DNA of 64,000 nt from NCBI GenBank assembly GCA_045660545.1, contig JAZREA010000018.1, positions 1-64,000 on the forward strand. Direction: 5' to 3'. This DNA comes from JAZREA01 sp045660545. GTDB taxonomy: Bacteria; Bacillota; Clostridia; Monoglobales; Firm-18. The translations under genes were made by a program, and so were the position numbers. Shown piece after piece: positions 23,877 through 33,434 of this stretch. The first letter of the stretch is position 1, and the number at the start of each line of letters is the position of its first letter. Below the pieces are notes generated by a model. The model made no database searches. It was not told the DNA's origin and was given only the letters and a program-made list of their open reading frames with translations.

Positions 23877-26384
23877 TTGAAAAAACTTATGGTGTTAGAC
23901 GGCAACAGCATTGTTAACAGAGCCTTTTATGGTATAAGGCTTCTGACAAATAAAGACGGAGTATATACTAACGCAATTTATGGCTTTTTAAACATTCTTT
24001 TTAAATATATTGAGGAGGAAAAGCCTACGCATCTTTGCGTCGCTTTTGACGTACACGCGCCAACGTTTAGACACACTGCTTTTTCCGATTACAAGGCTCA
24101 AAGGAAAGGGATGCCCGATGAGCTAAAACAGCAAATGCCTATACTAAAAGAGGTCCTCTTGGCAATGAATATTAAAATGTATGAAATCGCAGGCTACGAG
24201 GCTGACGACATAATAGGCACTGTTTCTTTAAAGTGTAAGGAAAATGGAACAAAATGTGTAATTTTAACGGGAGATAAGGATGACCTTCAGCTTGCGGACA
24301 AGGACGTTGTAGTTAAGCTAATCACAACACGCGCGGGTAATACGGACACAACCGACTACATAGACGAAACAGTTTTTGTAAAGTACGGAGTTACACCGGA
24401 GGAGTTTGTTGATGTCAAAGGCCTTATGGGCGACCCGTCCGACAACATTCCCGGCGTTTTGGGCATAGGCGAGAAGACCGCCATTTCTCTGATTCAAAAG
24501 TTCCATTCTATTGAAAACCTGTACGAAAATTTAGATAGCAAGGAAATAACCACCTCTGTTAAAAACAAGCTGATTTCAGGTGAGCAATCCGCCAAGGACA
24601 GTAAGTTCCTTGCAACTATCGTCCGCGACGTTCCAATAGCGTTTTCTGAGGACGACTGCTTAGTCAGAGACTATAATAACGATTTACTTCTTTCGCTGTT
24701 TACAAGCCTTAACTTTACGGGCTTTATTAAAAGGCTGGGGCTTAAAAAGGAAGCGGAAAAGGTTGAAATTTCAAATGATAAAGAATCTTTGTTTAATAAC
24801 ATTAGCAGCAAAAAGCTTATGTTTTATTTTCTGAGCGAAGATGGTTGCTACGCATCGTCATCTGCAAACGATATTGCAAAGGTAGATTGTGCTGAGCTTA
24901 ATACCTTTTTTGAAGACTCATCAATCAAAAAGGTGTCGCACAATATTAAAGAAACTATCGTATCTTTAAATAAAAATAATGTGCAGTTTAATAACGCGCA
25001 TTTTGACACAATGATTGCGTATTATATTTTAAATCCTGCGGCTACGGACTATTCACTTCCGAATGTGTCTTCCGACTTTTTGGGCGAGGAGTACGATAAC
25101 TCTCTGTACGCAATTGTAAAGCTATATGAAGCCTTACAGTCTAAGATTAAAGATAATGAACAGGAATATCTTTTCTACGATATAGAGATGCCGCTTGTGG
25201 AAGTTTTGGCCTCGATGCAAATTGAGGGCGTAGCTGTAAACAGGGCAAATCTTGTAAGTTTTCAGTCAATGCTGGCGGACAAGATAGACATTATTACGTC
25301 GGATATATATAAGCTTAGCGGAGAGGAGTTTAACATAAACTCACCTAAACAGCTTGGCGAGATTTTGTTCGAGAAGTTAAAGCTACCTGTTGTCAAAAAG
25401 ACCAAAAGCGGATACTCAACAAGCGTAGAGGTTTTAGAAAAGCTAAAAGGCTCGCACGAAATTATCGAGCTTATAATGGAGTATCGTCACCTTGTAAAGC
25501 TAAAAGGGACTTATGCAGACGGCCTTCTTAATGTTATTGACAACGAAACGGGCAAGATATATTCGAATTTCAACCAGACCGTTACGGTAACAGGCAGAAT
25601 AAGCAGCACCGAGCCTAATTTGCAAAACATCCCTGTTCGTACAGAGCTTGGACGCGAGGTGCGCAAGATGTTTACCGCAACTGACGAAAATCATATCCTT
25701 GCAGATGCCGACTATTCGCAGATTGAGCTTAGAGTTTTAGCCCATATTTCCGGCGACGAGAATATGATATCTGCATTTGAAAATTCCGAAGATATCCACA
25801 CCGCAACTGCGGCACAAATCTTTGGGGTTGACAAAAAGGATGTAACAGCAGTTATGCGTTCGAGAGCCAAGACGATTAATTTCGGAATAGTCTATGGGAT
25901 GGGCGACTTTACGCTTTCGCAGGAGCTTGGTATTAAAAAGTCGGAGGCGAAGGAATATATAAACAGCTATTTTGAGCAGTTCTCGGGCGTAAAGGAATAT
26001 CTTGATAATATAATTGTCAAGGCAAAGGAAGAAGGATACGTTTCTACAATATTTAACAGACGACGTTACCTTCCCGAGCTTGCAAGCGGCAACTTTATAA
26101 TGCGCTCGTTTGGCGAAAGGGTAGCTATGAACGCGCCTATTCAGGGCACAGCAGCAGACATTATTAAAATTGCAATGGTAAATATATACAAGCGCTTAAA
26201 GGCAGAAGGATTAAAGTCCAAGCTTATCTTGCAGGTACACGACGAGCTTATAATTGATGCTTTAAAGGACGAGCTTTTGCAGGTAAAGACAGTCTTGAAA
26301 GAAGAGATGGAACGAGCAGCCGCCCTTAGCGTTCCACTTGTAGTAGATATGAACGTAGGTGAGACATGGTATGACGCAAAATAG
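23877..26384 (+). CDS. polA: DNA polymerase I
   Basis: The 835-residue polymerase starts at TTG 23877, six bases after AGAGGTG. Domains: 5'-3' exonuclease (about 1-290; MVLDGNSIVNRAFYG, GDKDDLQL, GLMGDPSDNIPG), a 3'-5' exonuclease-like domain (about 300-460) lacking the DxE metal motif and so probably inactive as in Bacillus Pol I, and the polymerase domain. Motif A has Asp612 in DADYSQIELR, motif B RSRAKTINFGIVYG, and motif C Asp789-Glu790 in QVHDELI. It removes RNA primers and fills gaps in repair and replication. The stop overlaps coaE by 14 bases. Confidence 0.96.
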   Translation: MKKLMVLDGNSIVNRAFYGIRLLTNKDGVYTNAIYGFLNILFKYIEEEKPTHLCVAFDVHAPTFRHTAFSDYKAQRKGMPDELKQQMPILKEVLLAMNIKMYEIAGYEADDIIGTVSLKCKENGTKCVILTGDKDDLQLADKDVVVKLITTRAGNTDTTDYIDETVFVKYGVTPEEFVDVKGLMGDPSDNIPGVLGIGEKTAISLIQKFHSIENLYENLDSKEITTSVKNKLISGEQSAKDSKFLATIVRDVPIAFSEDDCLVRDYNNDLLLSLFTSLNFTGFIKRLGLKKEAEKVEISNDKESLFNNISSKKLMFYFLSEDGCYASSSANDIAKVDCAELNTFFEDSSIKKVSHNIKETIVSLNKNNVQFNNAHFDTMIAYYILNPAATDYSLPNVSSDFLGEEYDNSLYAIVKLYEALQSKIKDNEQEYLFYDIEMPLVEVLASMQIEGVAVNRANLVSFQSMLADKIDIITSDIYKLSGEEFNINSPKQLGEILFEKLKLPVVKKTKSGYSTSVEVLEKLKGSHEIIELIMEYRHLVKLKGTYADGLLNVIDNETGKIYSNFNQTVTVTGRISSTEPNLQNIPVRTELGREVRKMFTATDENHILADADYSQIELRVLAHISGDENMISAFENSEDIHTATAAQIFGVDKKDVTAVMRSRAKTINFGIVYGMGDFTLSQELGIKKSEAKEYINSYFEQFSGVKEYLDNIIVKAKEEGYVSTIFNRRRYLPELASGNFIMRSFGERVAMNAPIQGTAADIIKIAMVNIYKRLKAEGLKSKLILQVHDELIIDALKDELLQVKTVLKEEMERAAALSVPLVVDMNVGETWYDAK

Positions 26385-26970
26385 AATAGTTATTGGTATA
26401 ACCGGCGGCAGCGGCAGCGGCAAGTCGGTTGTGTCAGAGGCTGCAAAGTCTCTTGGCTTTACACATATCGACACCGACCTTATAGGCCACGCCGTTATTT
26501 TAAAGCCGCAGGAAGCATATTATGAAATAATAAACGAGTTTGGGAAGTCGCTTTTGGACGCAAAAGGCGAAATCGACCGTAAAAAGCTTGCTTCAATAGT
26601 GTTTGGTAACGAGGAGCGTTTAGACAAGCTAAACTCGATTGTCCATCCGAAAATTACAAAGGCGGTTGTGTCTATGCTTTCCGAACGCTCGGTTATAGAC
26701 GGCGCTGTGCTTTATAAGGCGCCCGACCTTTTGAAACTTTGTGACTATGTAATTGCTGTAACCAATTCGGATGAAAGGCGTATTAATTTCATATGCCGCC
26801 GCGACGGCATTACAAAGGAACAGGCACTGGCGCGTATTAAAAGTCAGCCTGACAATGACTTTTATTCACAAAACGCAGATTTTACAATCGACAGCGACTG
26901 TGATGTTGACGGCTTAATGTTAAAAGCATCTAAAATAATCAAGAGGTGTATTAGTGAAAAGAATAGTTAA
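26371..26970 (+). CDS. coaE: Dephospho-CoA kinase
   Basis: CoaE phosphorylates dephospho-CoA, the last step of coenzyme A synthesis. The 199-residue protein (ATG 26371, within the end of polA) has a P-loop GGSGSGKS at 12-19, the early FTHIDTDLIGHAV segment, and LNSIVHPKI. The lid and adenine region follow (RRINFICRRDGITKEQALARI). The usual D-x-PLL-E motif is altered to AVLYKAPDLL, which is atypical but the fold seems complete. The polA-coaE pairing is common in Firmicutes and supports the call. Confidence 0.88.
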   Translation: MTQNRIVIGITGGSGSGKSVVSEAAKSLGFTHIDTDLIGHAVILKPQEAYYEIINEFGKSLLDAKGEIDRKKLASIVFGNEERLDKLNSIVHPKITKAVVSMLSERSVIDGAVLYKAPDLLKLCDYVIAVTNSDERRINFICRRDGITKEQALARIKSQPDNDFYSQNADFTIDSDCDVDGLMLKASKIIKRCISEKNS

Positions 26971-27493
26971 ACTTGTTTTTGTTCTTGCTGTGATTGCGAT
27001 AATTTCGCTTGTGGCGGCAAGGAGCATGTATAAAATAGAATACATAAGTGTTATTAACAACGAATGTTCGTTGTATGGAGTAGAACCTGTTGAAATTTTG
27101 TCAATAATAAAGGCGGAGAGTAACTTTAAACCCGACGCCGCATCGCACAAAAAGGCGATAGGTCTTATGCAGATAACGCTTGATACTGCTAACTGGTGTG
27201 CGAGCAAGATAGGGATGCAGCCGCTTACAGAGGCGGACCTTTACGTTCCCGAGACAAACATTAAAATCGGCACATTTTATTATAGCTATCTTTTAAAAAG
27301 GTATAATGATTTTAATGCCGCTATTTGCGCCTATAATGCGGGTCTTGGCAATGTTGACGACTGGCTTTCTAACACGGCATATTCTCCCGACGGGGTTACG
27401 ATTGAATCTACCCCGTACAGAGAGACGACCAGGTATCTGGCTAAAATTAGTAACAATATAGAAATTTATAAATTATTATACAAGGAGTTGTAA
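26954..27493 (+). CDS. Lytic transglycosylase, SLT domain
   Basis: This 179-residue protein has an N-terminal membrane anchor or signal (about 4-22) and a soluble lytic transglycosylase domain (about 35-170). The catalytic glutamate is Glu55 in IIKAESNFKPDA, followed by KAIGLMQIT and the AAICAYNAGLGNV motif. It cleaves the glycan backbone of peptidoglycan outside the membrane. It starts with GTG, shortly after AAGAGG, and overlaps coaE by 17 bases, so it is translated in the same operon. Confidence 0.92.
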   Translation: MKRIVKLVFVLAVIAIISLVAARSMYKIEYISVINNECSLYGVEPVEILSIIKAESNFKPDAASHKKAIGLMQITLDTANWCASKIGMQPLTEADLYVPETNIKIGTFYYSYLLKRYNDFNAAICAYNAGLGNVDDWLSNTAYSPDGVTIESTPYRETTRYLAKISNNIEIYKLLYKEL

Positions 27494-27498
27494 TTATT

Positions 27499-28869
27499 AT
27501 GGCATATGTTCAAAAAAACGGATGGCAGATAATTAATGAGAATGAGAAGAATGAAGTCTTTTCGCTGTGCGACGGTTATAAAACATTTCTTGACAATGGC
27601 AAGACCGAGAGACTTTGCACCGACTACTCGATTGCTTTGGCAAAAGAGGCGGGGTTTAAAGAGTTTAACCCTGACGAAAAGTTAAATAAAGGCGACAAGA
27701 TATATATTAACAACAGAGGCAAAAGCCTACTGCTTGCAGTAATAGGGGCGCACCCAACTGTTGAGGGTATCCGACTTGTTGCGGCACATATAGATTCCCC
27801 AAGGCTCGATTTGAAACAAAATCCTCTTTATGAAGATACAGACCTGGCACTTTTAAAGACCCACTACTACGGCGGAATTAAAAAGTACCAGTGGACAACG
27901 TTGCCGCTTGCAATTTACGGCACACTTGTTAAAACCGACGGAAGCAAGGTCGATATCGCAATAGGTGATGGCGAGGACGACCCTGTCTTTTGCGTAACTG
28001 ACCTTTTGCCACACCTTGCACAAAAGCAGATGAGCAAGAAAATGTCCGAGGCAATAACGGGCGAAAGCTTAAATATCTTAATCGGAAGCCTCCCTGCTGA
28101 CACGGATAAAGATATGGTCCGCGAGGCTGTTCTTACAATTTTGGAAAACGAATACAACATAGATGAAGAGGACTTTTTAAGTGCTGAAATCGAGGTTGTT
28201 CCTGCGGGTAAGGCGCGTGATGTAGGCTTTGACAGAAGCCTTGTTGGTTCTTATGGTCAGGACGACAGAGTTTGTGCGTATGGGGCGCTTAAATCTATTT
28301 TGGAAATTGAAAGTCCGTACCACACTGCTGTTTGCCTTTTGGCAGACAAAGAGGAAATAGGAAGCATGGGCAATACCGGTATGCTTTCCGAGTTCTTTGA
28401 ATACTCGATTGCAAGGATTATTAAAGCTGAGCGTGGAGAATACAACGAGCTCTACCTTAAAGAATGTTTTTATAATTCGCACTGTCTTTCTGCGGACGTT
28501 GGCGCTGCAATGGACCCGAATTATAAGGATGTCTCAGAGCCTAAGAACGCACCAAAGACTAACTACGGAGTAATCATATGCAAGTATACAGGCTCAAGAG
28601 GTAAAAGCGGTTCTTCCGATGCAAGTGCAGAGTTTATGGGCAAAATTCGTAAACTATGTAACGACAACGGCGTAGTTTGGCAAATCGGCGAGCTTGGCAA
28701 GGTAGACGAGGGCGGCGGCGGAACGGTCGCACAGTATGTTGCTAACCGCAACATCGACACCATCGACTGTGGCGTTTCTGTTTTGTCAATGCACTCTCCT
28801 TTTGAAGTTGTTGGCAAGTTTGACGTTTATATGTCGTATAAGCTTTACAAAGCATTTTATCTTGACTGA
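27499..28869 (+). CDS. M18-family zinc aminopeptidase
   Basis: This 456-residue cytoplasmic metallopeptidase of family M18 removes N-terminal (often acidic) residues from peptides. Metal-site motifs are visible: His97 and Asp99 in AAHIDSPRLD, DDR in GQDDRVCAYG, the catalytic Glu pair in LADKEEIGSMG, and the final His in VLSMHSPFEV. It starts six bases after the lytic transglycosylase stop, with AAGGAG overlapping the end of that gene. Length and motifs match the clostridial ApeA/LAP4-like group. Confidence 0.93.
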   Translation: MAYVQKNGWQIINENEKNEVFSLCDGYKTFLDNGKTERLCTDYSIALAKEAGFKEFNPDEKLNKGDKIYINNRGKSLLLAVIGAHPTVEGIRLVAAHIDSPRLDLKQNPLYEDTDLALLKTHYYGGIKKYQWTTLPLAIYGTLVKTDGSKVDIAIGDGEDDPVFCVTDLLPHLAQKQMSKKMSEAITGESLNILIGSLPADTDKDMVREAVLTILENEYNIDEEDFLSAEIEVVPAGKARDVGFDRSLVGSYGQDDRVCAYGALKSILEIESPYHTAVCLLADKEEIGSMGNTGMLSEFFEYSIARIIKAERGEYNELYLKECFYNSHCLSADVGAAMDPNYKDVSEPKNAPKTNYGVIICKYTGSRGKSGSSDASAEFMGKIRKLCNDNGVVWQIGELGKVDEGGGGTVAQYVANRNIDTIDCGVSVLSMHSPFEVVGKFDVYMSYKLYKAFYLD

Positions 28870-28884
28870 TTTTGAGGTGGCACT

Positions 28885-30627
28885 ATGAAAAAAGGCAGCA
28901 TAAAGGTACAGACACAAAATATACTCCCTGTTATTAAAAAATGGCTTTATTCAGATAAGGATATATTTTTAAGAGAGCTTGTGGTTAATGCGTGCGACGC
29001 AATAACAAAGATTAAAAAGCTCCAGAGCCTGGGCGAATATTCTTCTGATACTGACAAATTCCGCGTGGACGTTTCCTGCGACAAGGAAGCTAAAACCATT
29101 ACGATTAAAGATAACGGTATCGGAATGACCGAGGAAGAGGTTGATAAGTATATCAGCCAAATCGCCTTTTCAGGTGCCGAGGAGTTTATGTCTAAGTATA
29201 AAGAGGACGACAAAAACGCTCAGATTATAGGGCATTTTGGGTTGGGATTTTATTCGGCATATATGGTGTCAAGCTTTGTGGATATCGAGACGAAGTCATA
29301 TCTTGACGAGCCTGCTGTTAAGTGGTCTTGTGACGGTGGGACTGAATATGAGGTTTCCGCGTCGGACAAGCAAGACGTCGGCACGGTTATCACGCTTCAT
29401 ATTTTAGAAGAGGAAGAGGAATTCTTACAGCCTGAGCGCCTGAGAGCAGTTTTGTTAAAATATTGCGCATTTTTGCCGTATCCGGTTTATTTAAACGGTG
29501 AAGAAACACCTGTAAACGATACAAACCCTCTTTGGAATAAATCGCCTTCTGATTGTAAGGAGGAAGATTACAAGGAGTTCTACCACAGACTTTTCAGTGA
29601 CTATAACGACCCACTCTTTTGGATACACCTAAACGTAGATTATCCGTTTAATTTAAAAGGAATTTTGTATTTCCCAAAGCTTACTCATGAGTTTGAGTCG
29701 GCTCAGGGACAGATTAAGCTTTACAATTCACAAGTCTTTGTTGCAGACAACATAAAGGAGGTAATACCTGAGTTTTTAATGCTTCTGAAAGGCGTTATAG
29801 ACTGCCCGGAAATTCCTCTTAACGTGTCGAGGAGCGCCTTGCAAAACGACGGCTTTGTAAATAAGATATCGTCCCATATAACAAAGAAGGTTGCGGATAA
29901 GATAATTTCTTTGCACAGGACCGAAAAGGAAAGCTTTGACAAATACTACGACGATATTTCTCCGTTTATAGAGTACGGCTGTATGCGCGACGAAAAGTTC
30001 TATGAAAAGGTAAAACCGGTGCTCCAGGTCAGGACTACACTTGGCGACTTTGTTTCTTTGACGGAGTATGCCGAGGCACAAAGCAAGAACATTACGTATA
30101 TAACGGACGAAAACCAGCAGGCACAGTATATAAAAATGATTAAAGAAGAGGGCAAGAGCGCTGTTATAATGCCTCACCTTATAGACACACATTTTATTAA
30201 TTTCCTGGAAATGAAGGAGCAGTGGAAGTTTACCCGCATAGATACTCTTCCTGCTGAAACTTCGGACGAAAGCGACTTGATTACGCTTTTTAAGAATAGT
30301 CTTAAAAACGATGAAATTAAGATAAAATCGGCTTCTTTAAAGATTGATTTGCCTGCGATAATTGTAGAGGACGAGCAAGAAAGACGTATTAACGATATGA
30401 CTAAAATGTTTGGAAACGCCTTTACAAAGAGCAATTTGACTCTTGTTCTTAACACAGACAGCGATATTATAAGCAAGCTCGATACTGTTTCGGATGATGA
30501 TAAAAAGTCGATTATATGCAGCCAAATCTACGATATGGCGCGCGTTTGCCATAATCCGCTTACTACCGAGGAGATGGGTGAGTTTATAGAAAGAACCTCC
30601 AAAATCCTCAGTATGATTATTTCGTAG
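28885..30627 (+). CDS. htpG: Molecular chaperone HtpG (Hsp90)
   Basis: HtpG is the ATP-dependent bacterial Hsp90. The N-terminal ATPase shows Glu31 and Asn35 in RELVVNACDA, the DNGIGM loop, and IGHFGLGFYSAYMV. The middle domain has FPYPVYLNG-like sequence and NVSRSALQND. The C-terminal dimerisation domain is present. At 580 residues it is somewhat shorter than the E. coli protein (624), as in several Clostridia. It follows the aminopeptidase after 15 bases with GAGGTGG as ribosome binding site. Confidence 0.95.
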   Translation: MKKGSIKVQTQNILPVIKKWLYSDKDIFLRELVVNACDAITKIKKLQSLGEYSSDTDKFRVDVSCDKEAKTITIKDNGIGMTEEEVDKYISQIAFSGAEEFMSKYKEDDKNAQIIGHFGLGFYSAYMVSSFVDIETKSYLDEPAVKWSCDGGTEYEVSASDKQDVGTVITLHILEEEEEFLQPERLRAVLLKYCAFLPYPVYLNGEETPVNDTNPLWNKSPSDCKEEDYKEFYHRLFSDYNDPLFWIHLNVDYPFNLKGILYFPKLTHEFESAQGQIKLYNSQVFVADNIKEVIPEFLMLLKGVIDCPEIPLNVSRSALQNDGFVNKISSHITKKVADKIISLHRTEKESFDKYYDDISPFIEYGCMRDEKFYEKVKPVLQVRTTLGDFVSLTEYAEAQSKNITYITDENQQAQYIKMIKEEGKSAVIMPHLIDTHFINFLEMKEQWKFTRIDTLPAETSDESDLITLFKNSLKNDEIKIKSASLKIDLPAIIVEDEQERRINDMTKMFGNAFTKSNLTLVLNTDSDIISKLDTVSDDDKKSIICSQIYDMARVCHNPLTTEEMGEFIERTSKILSMIIS

Positions 30628-30671
30628 CTCGCAGTGTAATTTTGGCTTCGTTAAATATGGAGGCTTAGGGT

Positions 30672-30929
30672 ATGGATTATAAAAAAAGCAGAATGTTAAT
30701 GTGGACGGGCTTTGCGGTTGGAATATTTGTTGCGGCCATTGGTGCTGTTTTTGAAAATGAAAATACAATTGATGGATTCTTAGTTGCGGGCAGCGTTGTA
30801 TTACTTGTGGCTTTGATTCAGGCGTTTGCTTTTTATAACTGCCCATGTTGTGGATATTCTCTTATGAATGTTCGTGGGAAAATTCCTGAATATTGTCCAA
30901 AATGTGGTAAATGTTTAAAGGATGATTAA
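30672..30929 (+). CDS. Small membrane protein with zinc ribbon, 85 aa
   Basis: The product has two membrane helices (about 8-26 and 33-53) followed by a cytoplasmic or juxtamembrane zinc-ribbon of form CPCCGYS...CPKCGKCLKD. GGAGG lies upstream of the ATG. No specific family was recognised; such short two-helix zinc-ribbon proteins are common in Clostridia and have no known role. Its neighbours are also small membrane proteins. Confidence 0.65.
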   Translation: MDYKKSRMLMWTGFAVGIFVAAIGAVFENENTIDGFLVAGSVVLLVALIQAFAFYNCPCCGYSLMNVRGKIPEYCPKCGKCLKDD

Positions 30930-31032
30930 TTGCGACATTTTTTGATGCACATTGCTTTGAACAAACCGACTCTTTAATTTGTTATGAGTTTATCCAGACT
31001 GTTTGACATTATCGAAAGGGAGAAGTGTACAA

Positions 31033-31503
31033 ATGTTAAATCGGAAAAGTTTTATGTGTTTGCTTGTTGCTCTGATTTTAGTTGTTTCAGGAATGCTTTT
31101 TGTGGATTATTTTGAGGAAGACCGTATTCAAGCTGATATTGATGTAAAATTTGCGAGCGATTATGGGAATTTAATAATTGGTATGCTTAATGAGAGCATA
31201 CAAACGGAAGAGGACGCAGTACATAAATATAATTCAGAAAACACAAGATACGGCTATCGCTTAGTTGAACTGTATCCTTATAATTCCTACCTGAAAGACC
31301 GTAAATTTAATGATATTATAATGTTACTTGACCAGGCTTCCGGATGCGATGCGTTCTATGAAATTGATATGAGCAAAGAATTATACGATAAATTAAATAC
31401 GCTTGGACAGGCAGTTTTTAGTAGACCTCAAAAATATACAGATGAAATGCTCGAAGAGACTTTGGAAGCATTAAGTGCGTCGGTTGATTTTAATGTGAAA
31501 TAG
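31033..31503 (+). CDS. Membrane-anchored protein of unknown function, 156 aa
   Basis: I chose the ATG at 31033, which has AAGGGAGAAG about ten bases ahead. The protein has an N-terminal membrane anchor (about 7-27) and an extracytoplasmic, mostly helical domain of about 125 residues rich in Asp, Glu and Tyr. No motif or family is recognised. It may be secreted or membrane-tethered. Confidence 0.6.
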   Translation: MLNRKSFMCLLVALILVVSGMLFVDYFEEDRIQADIDVKFASDYGNLIIGMLNESIQTEEDAVHKYNSENTRYGYRLVELYPYNSYLKDRKFNDIIMLLDQASGCDAFYEIDMSKELYDKLNTLGQAVFSRPQKYTDEMLEETLEALSASVDFNVK

Positions 31504-31552
31504 ATATGATACAGGTATTTTGTCAATCTGTAACAATAGAAGGATATAACTG

Positions 31553-32296
31553 ATGGAAAACAACTATGAACATATGTCGAAAACGAGAAGAACGTATTTT
31601 TTAAGGCTTGCAGGCAGAATACTTGTTTTCGTTATTGCAATTTTAATATACGTATTTGATAAAAAAGCTTTTGATTTTGCGGACGGGGCGAACTTCTTTA
31701 ATGGCTTTTCGCTCCTGCACATTTTGTGGGCGCTTTGGATGTGCGATATGCTCCTGCAACTTGTCCCTGTAAAATCACATATTTCAATAGGCTCTCAAAA
31801 GGTCTTTGAGTCGCTGTTTAAACCGATAAAGGAAAAGATTAACTACCAAAGCCTTAAACAATACATAAAGGACACGACCGCATCAGCGTACAAGGTTATG
31901 TTAATCTGGATTATATTAACTCTTTTAATCAGTATGTTGTATGTTACAGGGATTTTGGACACCGGAATGATGGTCCTGATTGCTACGTTCTTTTATGTCT
32001 GTGATCTTATATGCGTTCTTATTTGGTGCCCGTTCAGGTTGATTATGCATAACAAATGCTGTACGACATGCAGGATATTTAACTGGGACCACCTGATGAT
32101 GTTTTTGCCCATTGTTGCATTAAATAGCGTTTTTTCGTGGTCGTTAGTTTTGCTTTCGGTTGTTGTATGGGCTGTCTGGGAACTGTGCGTCCTTATGTAT
32201 CCCGAAAGGTTTTGGGAGAACAGTAATATGGCGCTTCGTTGTTCCGAGTGCACGGATAAACTTTGCGTACAGTATTGTAGAAAACTCAGGAAATAG
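31553..32296 (+). CDS. Multi-pass membrane protein with cysteine clusters, 247 aa
   Basis: Five or six membrane helices are visible (about 18-36, 50-68, 112-132, 138-162, 180-212). Two cysteine clusters, NKCCTTCRIFNWDH in a loop and RCSECTDKLCVQYC at the C-terminus, could bind zinc or an iron-sulfur cluster. I recall similar uncharacterised proteins in Clostridia but no function. AGAAGGA is its ribosome binding site. It precedes a PspC protein. Confidence 0.65.
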   Translation: MENNYEHMSKTRRTYFLRLAGRILVFVIAILIYVFDKKAFDFADGANFFNGFSLLHILWALWMCDMLLQLVPVKSHISIGSQKVFESLFKPIKEKINYQSLKQYIKDTTASAYKVMLIWIILTLLISMLYVTGILDTGMMVLIATFFYVCDLICVLIWCPFRLIMHNKCCTTCRIFNWDHLMMFLPIVALNSVFSWSLVLLSVVVWAVWELCVLMYPERFWENSNMALRCSECTDKLCVQYCRKLRK

Positions 32297-32336
32297 GTTA
32301 CATATAATTAATCATATATAGAAAAGAGGAGACAGC

Positions 32337-32528
32337 ATGAAAAAATTATTCAAATCAAGTACAGACAAAAAGATTTGCGGAATATGCGGAGGACTTGGGG
32401 AGTATTTTGGTATTGATTCCACGCTTATAAGACTTGCGTGGGTTGTATTTACCTTTTTTGCAGGCTCCGGGATTTTGGCGTACATAATTGCGGCGATTGT
32501 TATACCGTCTGATAGCGAAAAATTATAA
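32337..32528 (+). CDS. PspC-domain protein
   Basis: This 63-residue protein is a single PspC domain: KKICGICGGLGEYFGIDSTL followed by one or two membrane segments (AWVVFTFFAGSGILAYIIAA). PspC proteins sense or respond to envelope stress and phage-shock conditions in other bacteria; in Firmicutes most are stand-alone. AGAGGAGAC precedes the ATG. Confidence 0.88.
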   Translation: MKKLFKSSTDKKICGICGGLGEYFGIDSTLIRLAWVVFTFFAGSGILAYIIAAIVIPSDSEKL

Positions 32529-32550
32529 TTGTATTAGCGGAGTTGGAATT

Positions 32551-33222
32551 ATGTTTAAAAAACTGATTGCTGAATCTGTAATAAAATTCGTTCTTGGCGT
32601 CCTGGTGGTTGGAATGTTGATTTTTATACCTGCCGGGACGTTTTTGTACAAAAACGGGTGGGTGTTTATGTCGGTGCAGTTTGTGCCGATGTTTATAGCC
32701 GGCCTTGTTATGATGGTTAAAAATCCGCAATTACTCAAAAAGCGTATGAACGCGAAAGAACAAGGCAAAGCCCAGAAGATTGTAATCTTTATTAGTGGCT
32801 TGATATTTGCTCTTGGTTTTATTGCTGCGGGGCTTAACTATCGTCTTGGTTGGTACACCTTGCCGAATTACGTTTCGACGTCTGCGACTGTTGCTTTCCT
32901 TGCAGGATATTTTCTTTACGCACAGGTGCTAAGACAAAACCCATACCTCTCACGTACGGTTGAAATACAAGACGGCCAAAAGGTAGTTTCCGACGGCTTG
33001 TACGGCGTTGTGCGCCATCCTATGTACACCGCTACGTTAATTATGTTCCTGGCTGCACCTTTAATTTTGGGCTCGATATATTCTTTGCTTGTTTTTGCTG
33101 CATATCCGTTTGCGATAGTGAAAAGGATTAAAGCGGAGGAAGAACTGCTGAAAAAAGAGTTACTGGGATATGCCGATTATATGAAAAAAGTAAAATTTAG
33201 AGTTGTTCCATTTATCTGGTAG
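32551..33222 (+). CDS. Isoprenylcysteine carboxyl methyltransferase-family membrane protein
   Basis: From the ATG at 32551 (GCGGAGTTGG upstream) the protein has 223 residues and five or six membrane helices. The C-terminal signature SDGLYGVVRHPMYTATLIMF, then EEELLKKELLGYADYMKKV, marks the ICMT/PEMT/NnrU superfamily, which binds S-adenosylmethionine or NAD(P)H in the membrane. Bacterial members methylate diverse small substrates, and the substrate here is unknown. An upstream extension overlapping the PspC gene has no ribosome binding site. Confidence 0.8.
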   Translation: MFKKLIAESVIKFVLGVLVVGMLIFIPAGTFLYKNGWVFMSVQFVPMFIAGLVMMVKNPQLLKKRMNAKEQGKAQKIVIFISGLIFALGFIAAGLNYRLGWYTLPNYVSTSATVAFLAGYFLYAQVLRQNPYLSRTVEIQDGQKVVSDGLYGVVRHPMYTATLIMFLAAPLILGSIYSLLVFAAYPFAIVKRIKAEEELLKKELLGYADYMKKVKFRVVPFIW

Positions 33223-33327
33223 ATTGGTTAGAATTTGAAAAAATATTCAAGTATATATTTTTACTTAAATTTTGTACTTTAATTAGTACAGTCGAATATT
33301 ATTGTAATACTGGCATTTTGCTATATT

Positions 33328-33373
33328 AATACAGAACTTAGTATAGAATACATACTATACTAAGTTCTGTATT
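33328..33373. repeat. Perfect 19-bp inverted repeat upstream of putP
   Basis: The arms 33328-33346 and 33355-33373 are exact complements around an 8-base loop (arm starts AATACAGAACTTAGTATAG). A second smaller palindrome, GTACT-TTAATT-AGTAC, lies at 33274-33289. The large repeat ends inside the putP -35 box, so it could be an operator; read as RNA it is followed by GATTTTTAT and could act as a terminator. The rest of 33223-33371 is A/T-rich without a gene. Confidence 0.85.
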
Positions 33374-33400
33374 GATTTTTATAAATACATGTGTTATAAT
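33372..33400 (+). promoter_or_regulatory. Probable sigma-A promoter of putP
   Basis: TTGATT (33372-33377), 17-base spacer, TATAAT (33395-33400). It overlaps the right arm of the 19-bp inverted repeat by two bases. Confidence 0.75.
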
Positions 33401-33434
33401 GTGCGAAACAGTTGATTTTTGGGAGGAATGTAAT

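Noticed and set aside
25000..25150. Possible proofreading activity in DNA polymerase I
   Set aside because: The 3'-5' exonuclease-like region lacks the acidic metal ligands, so proofreading is not claimed.
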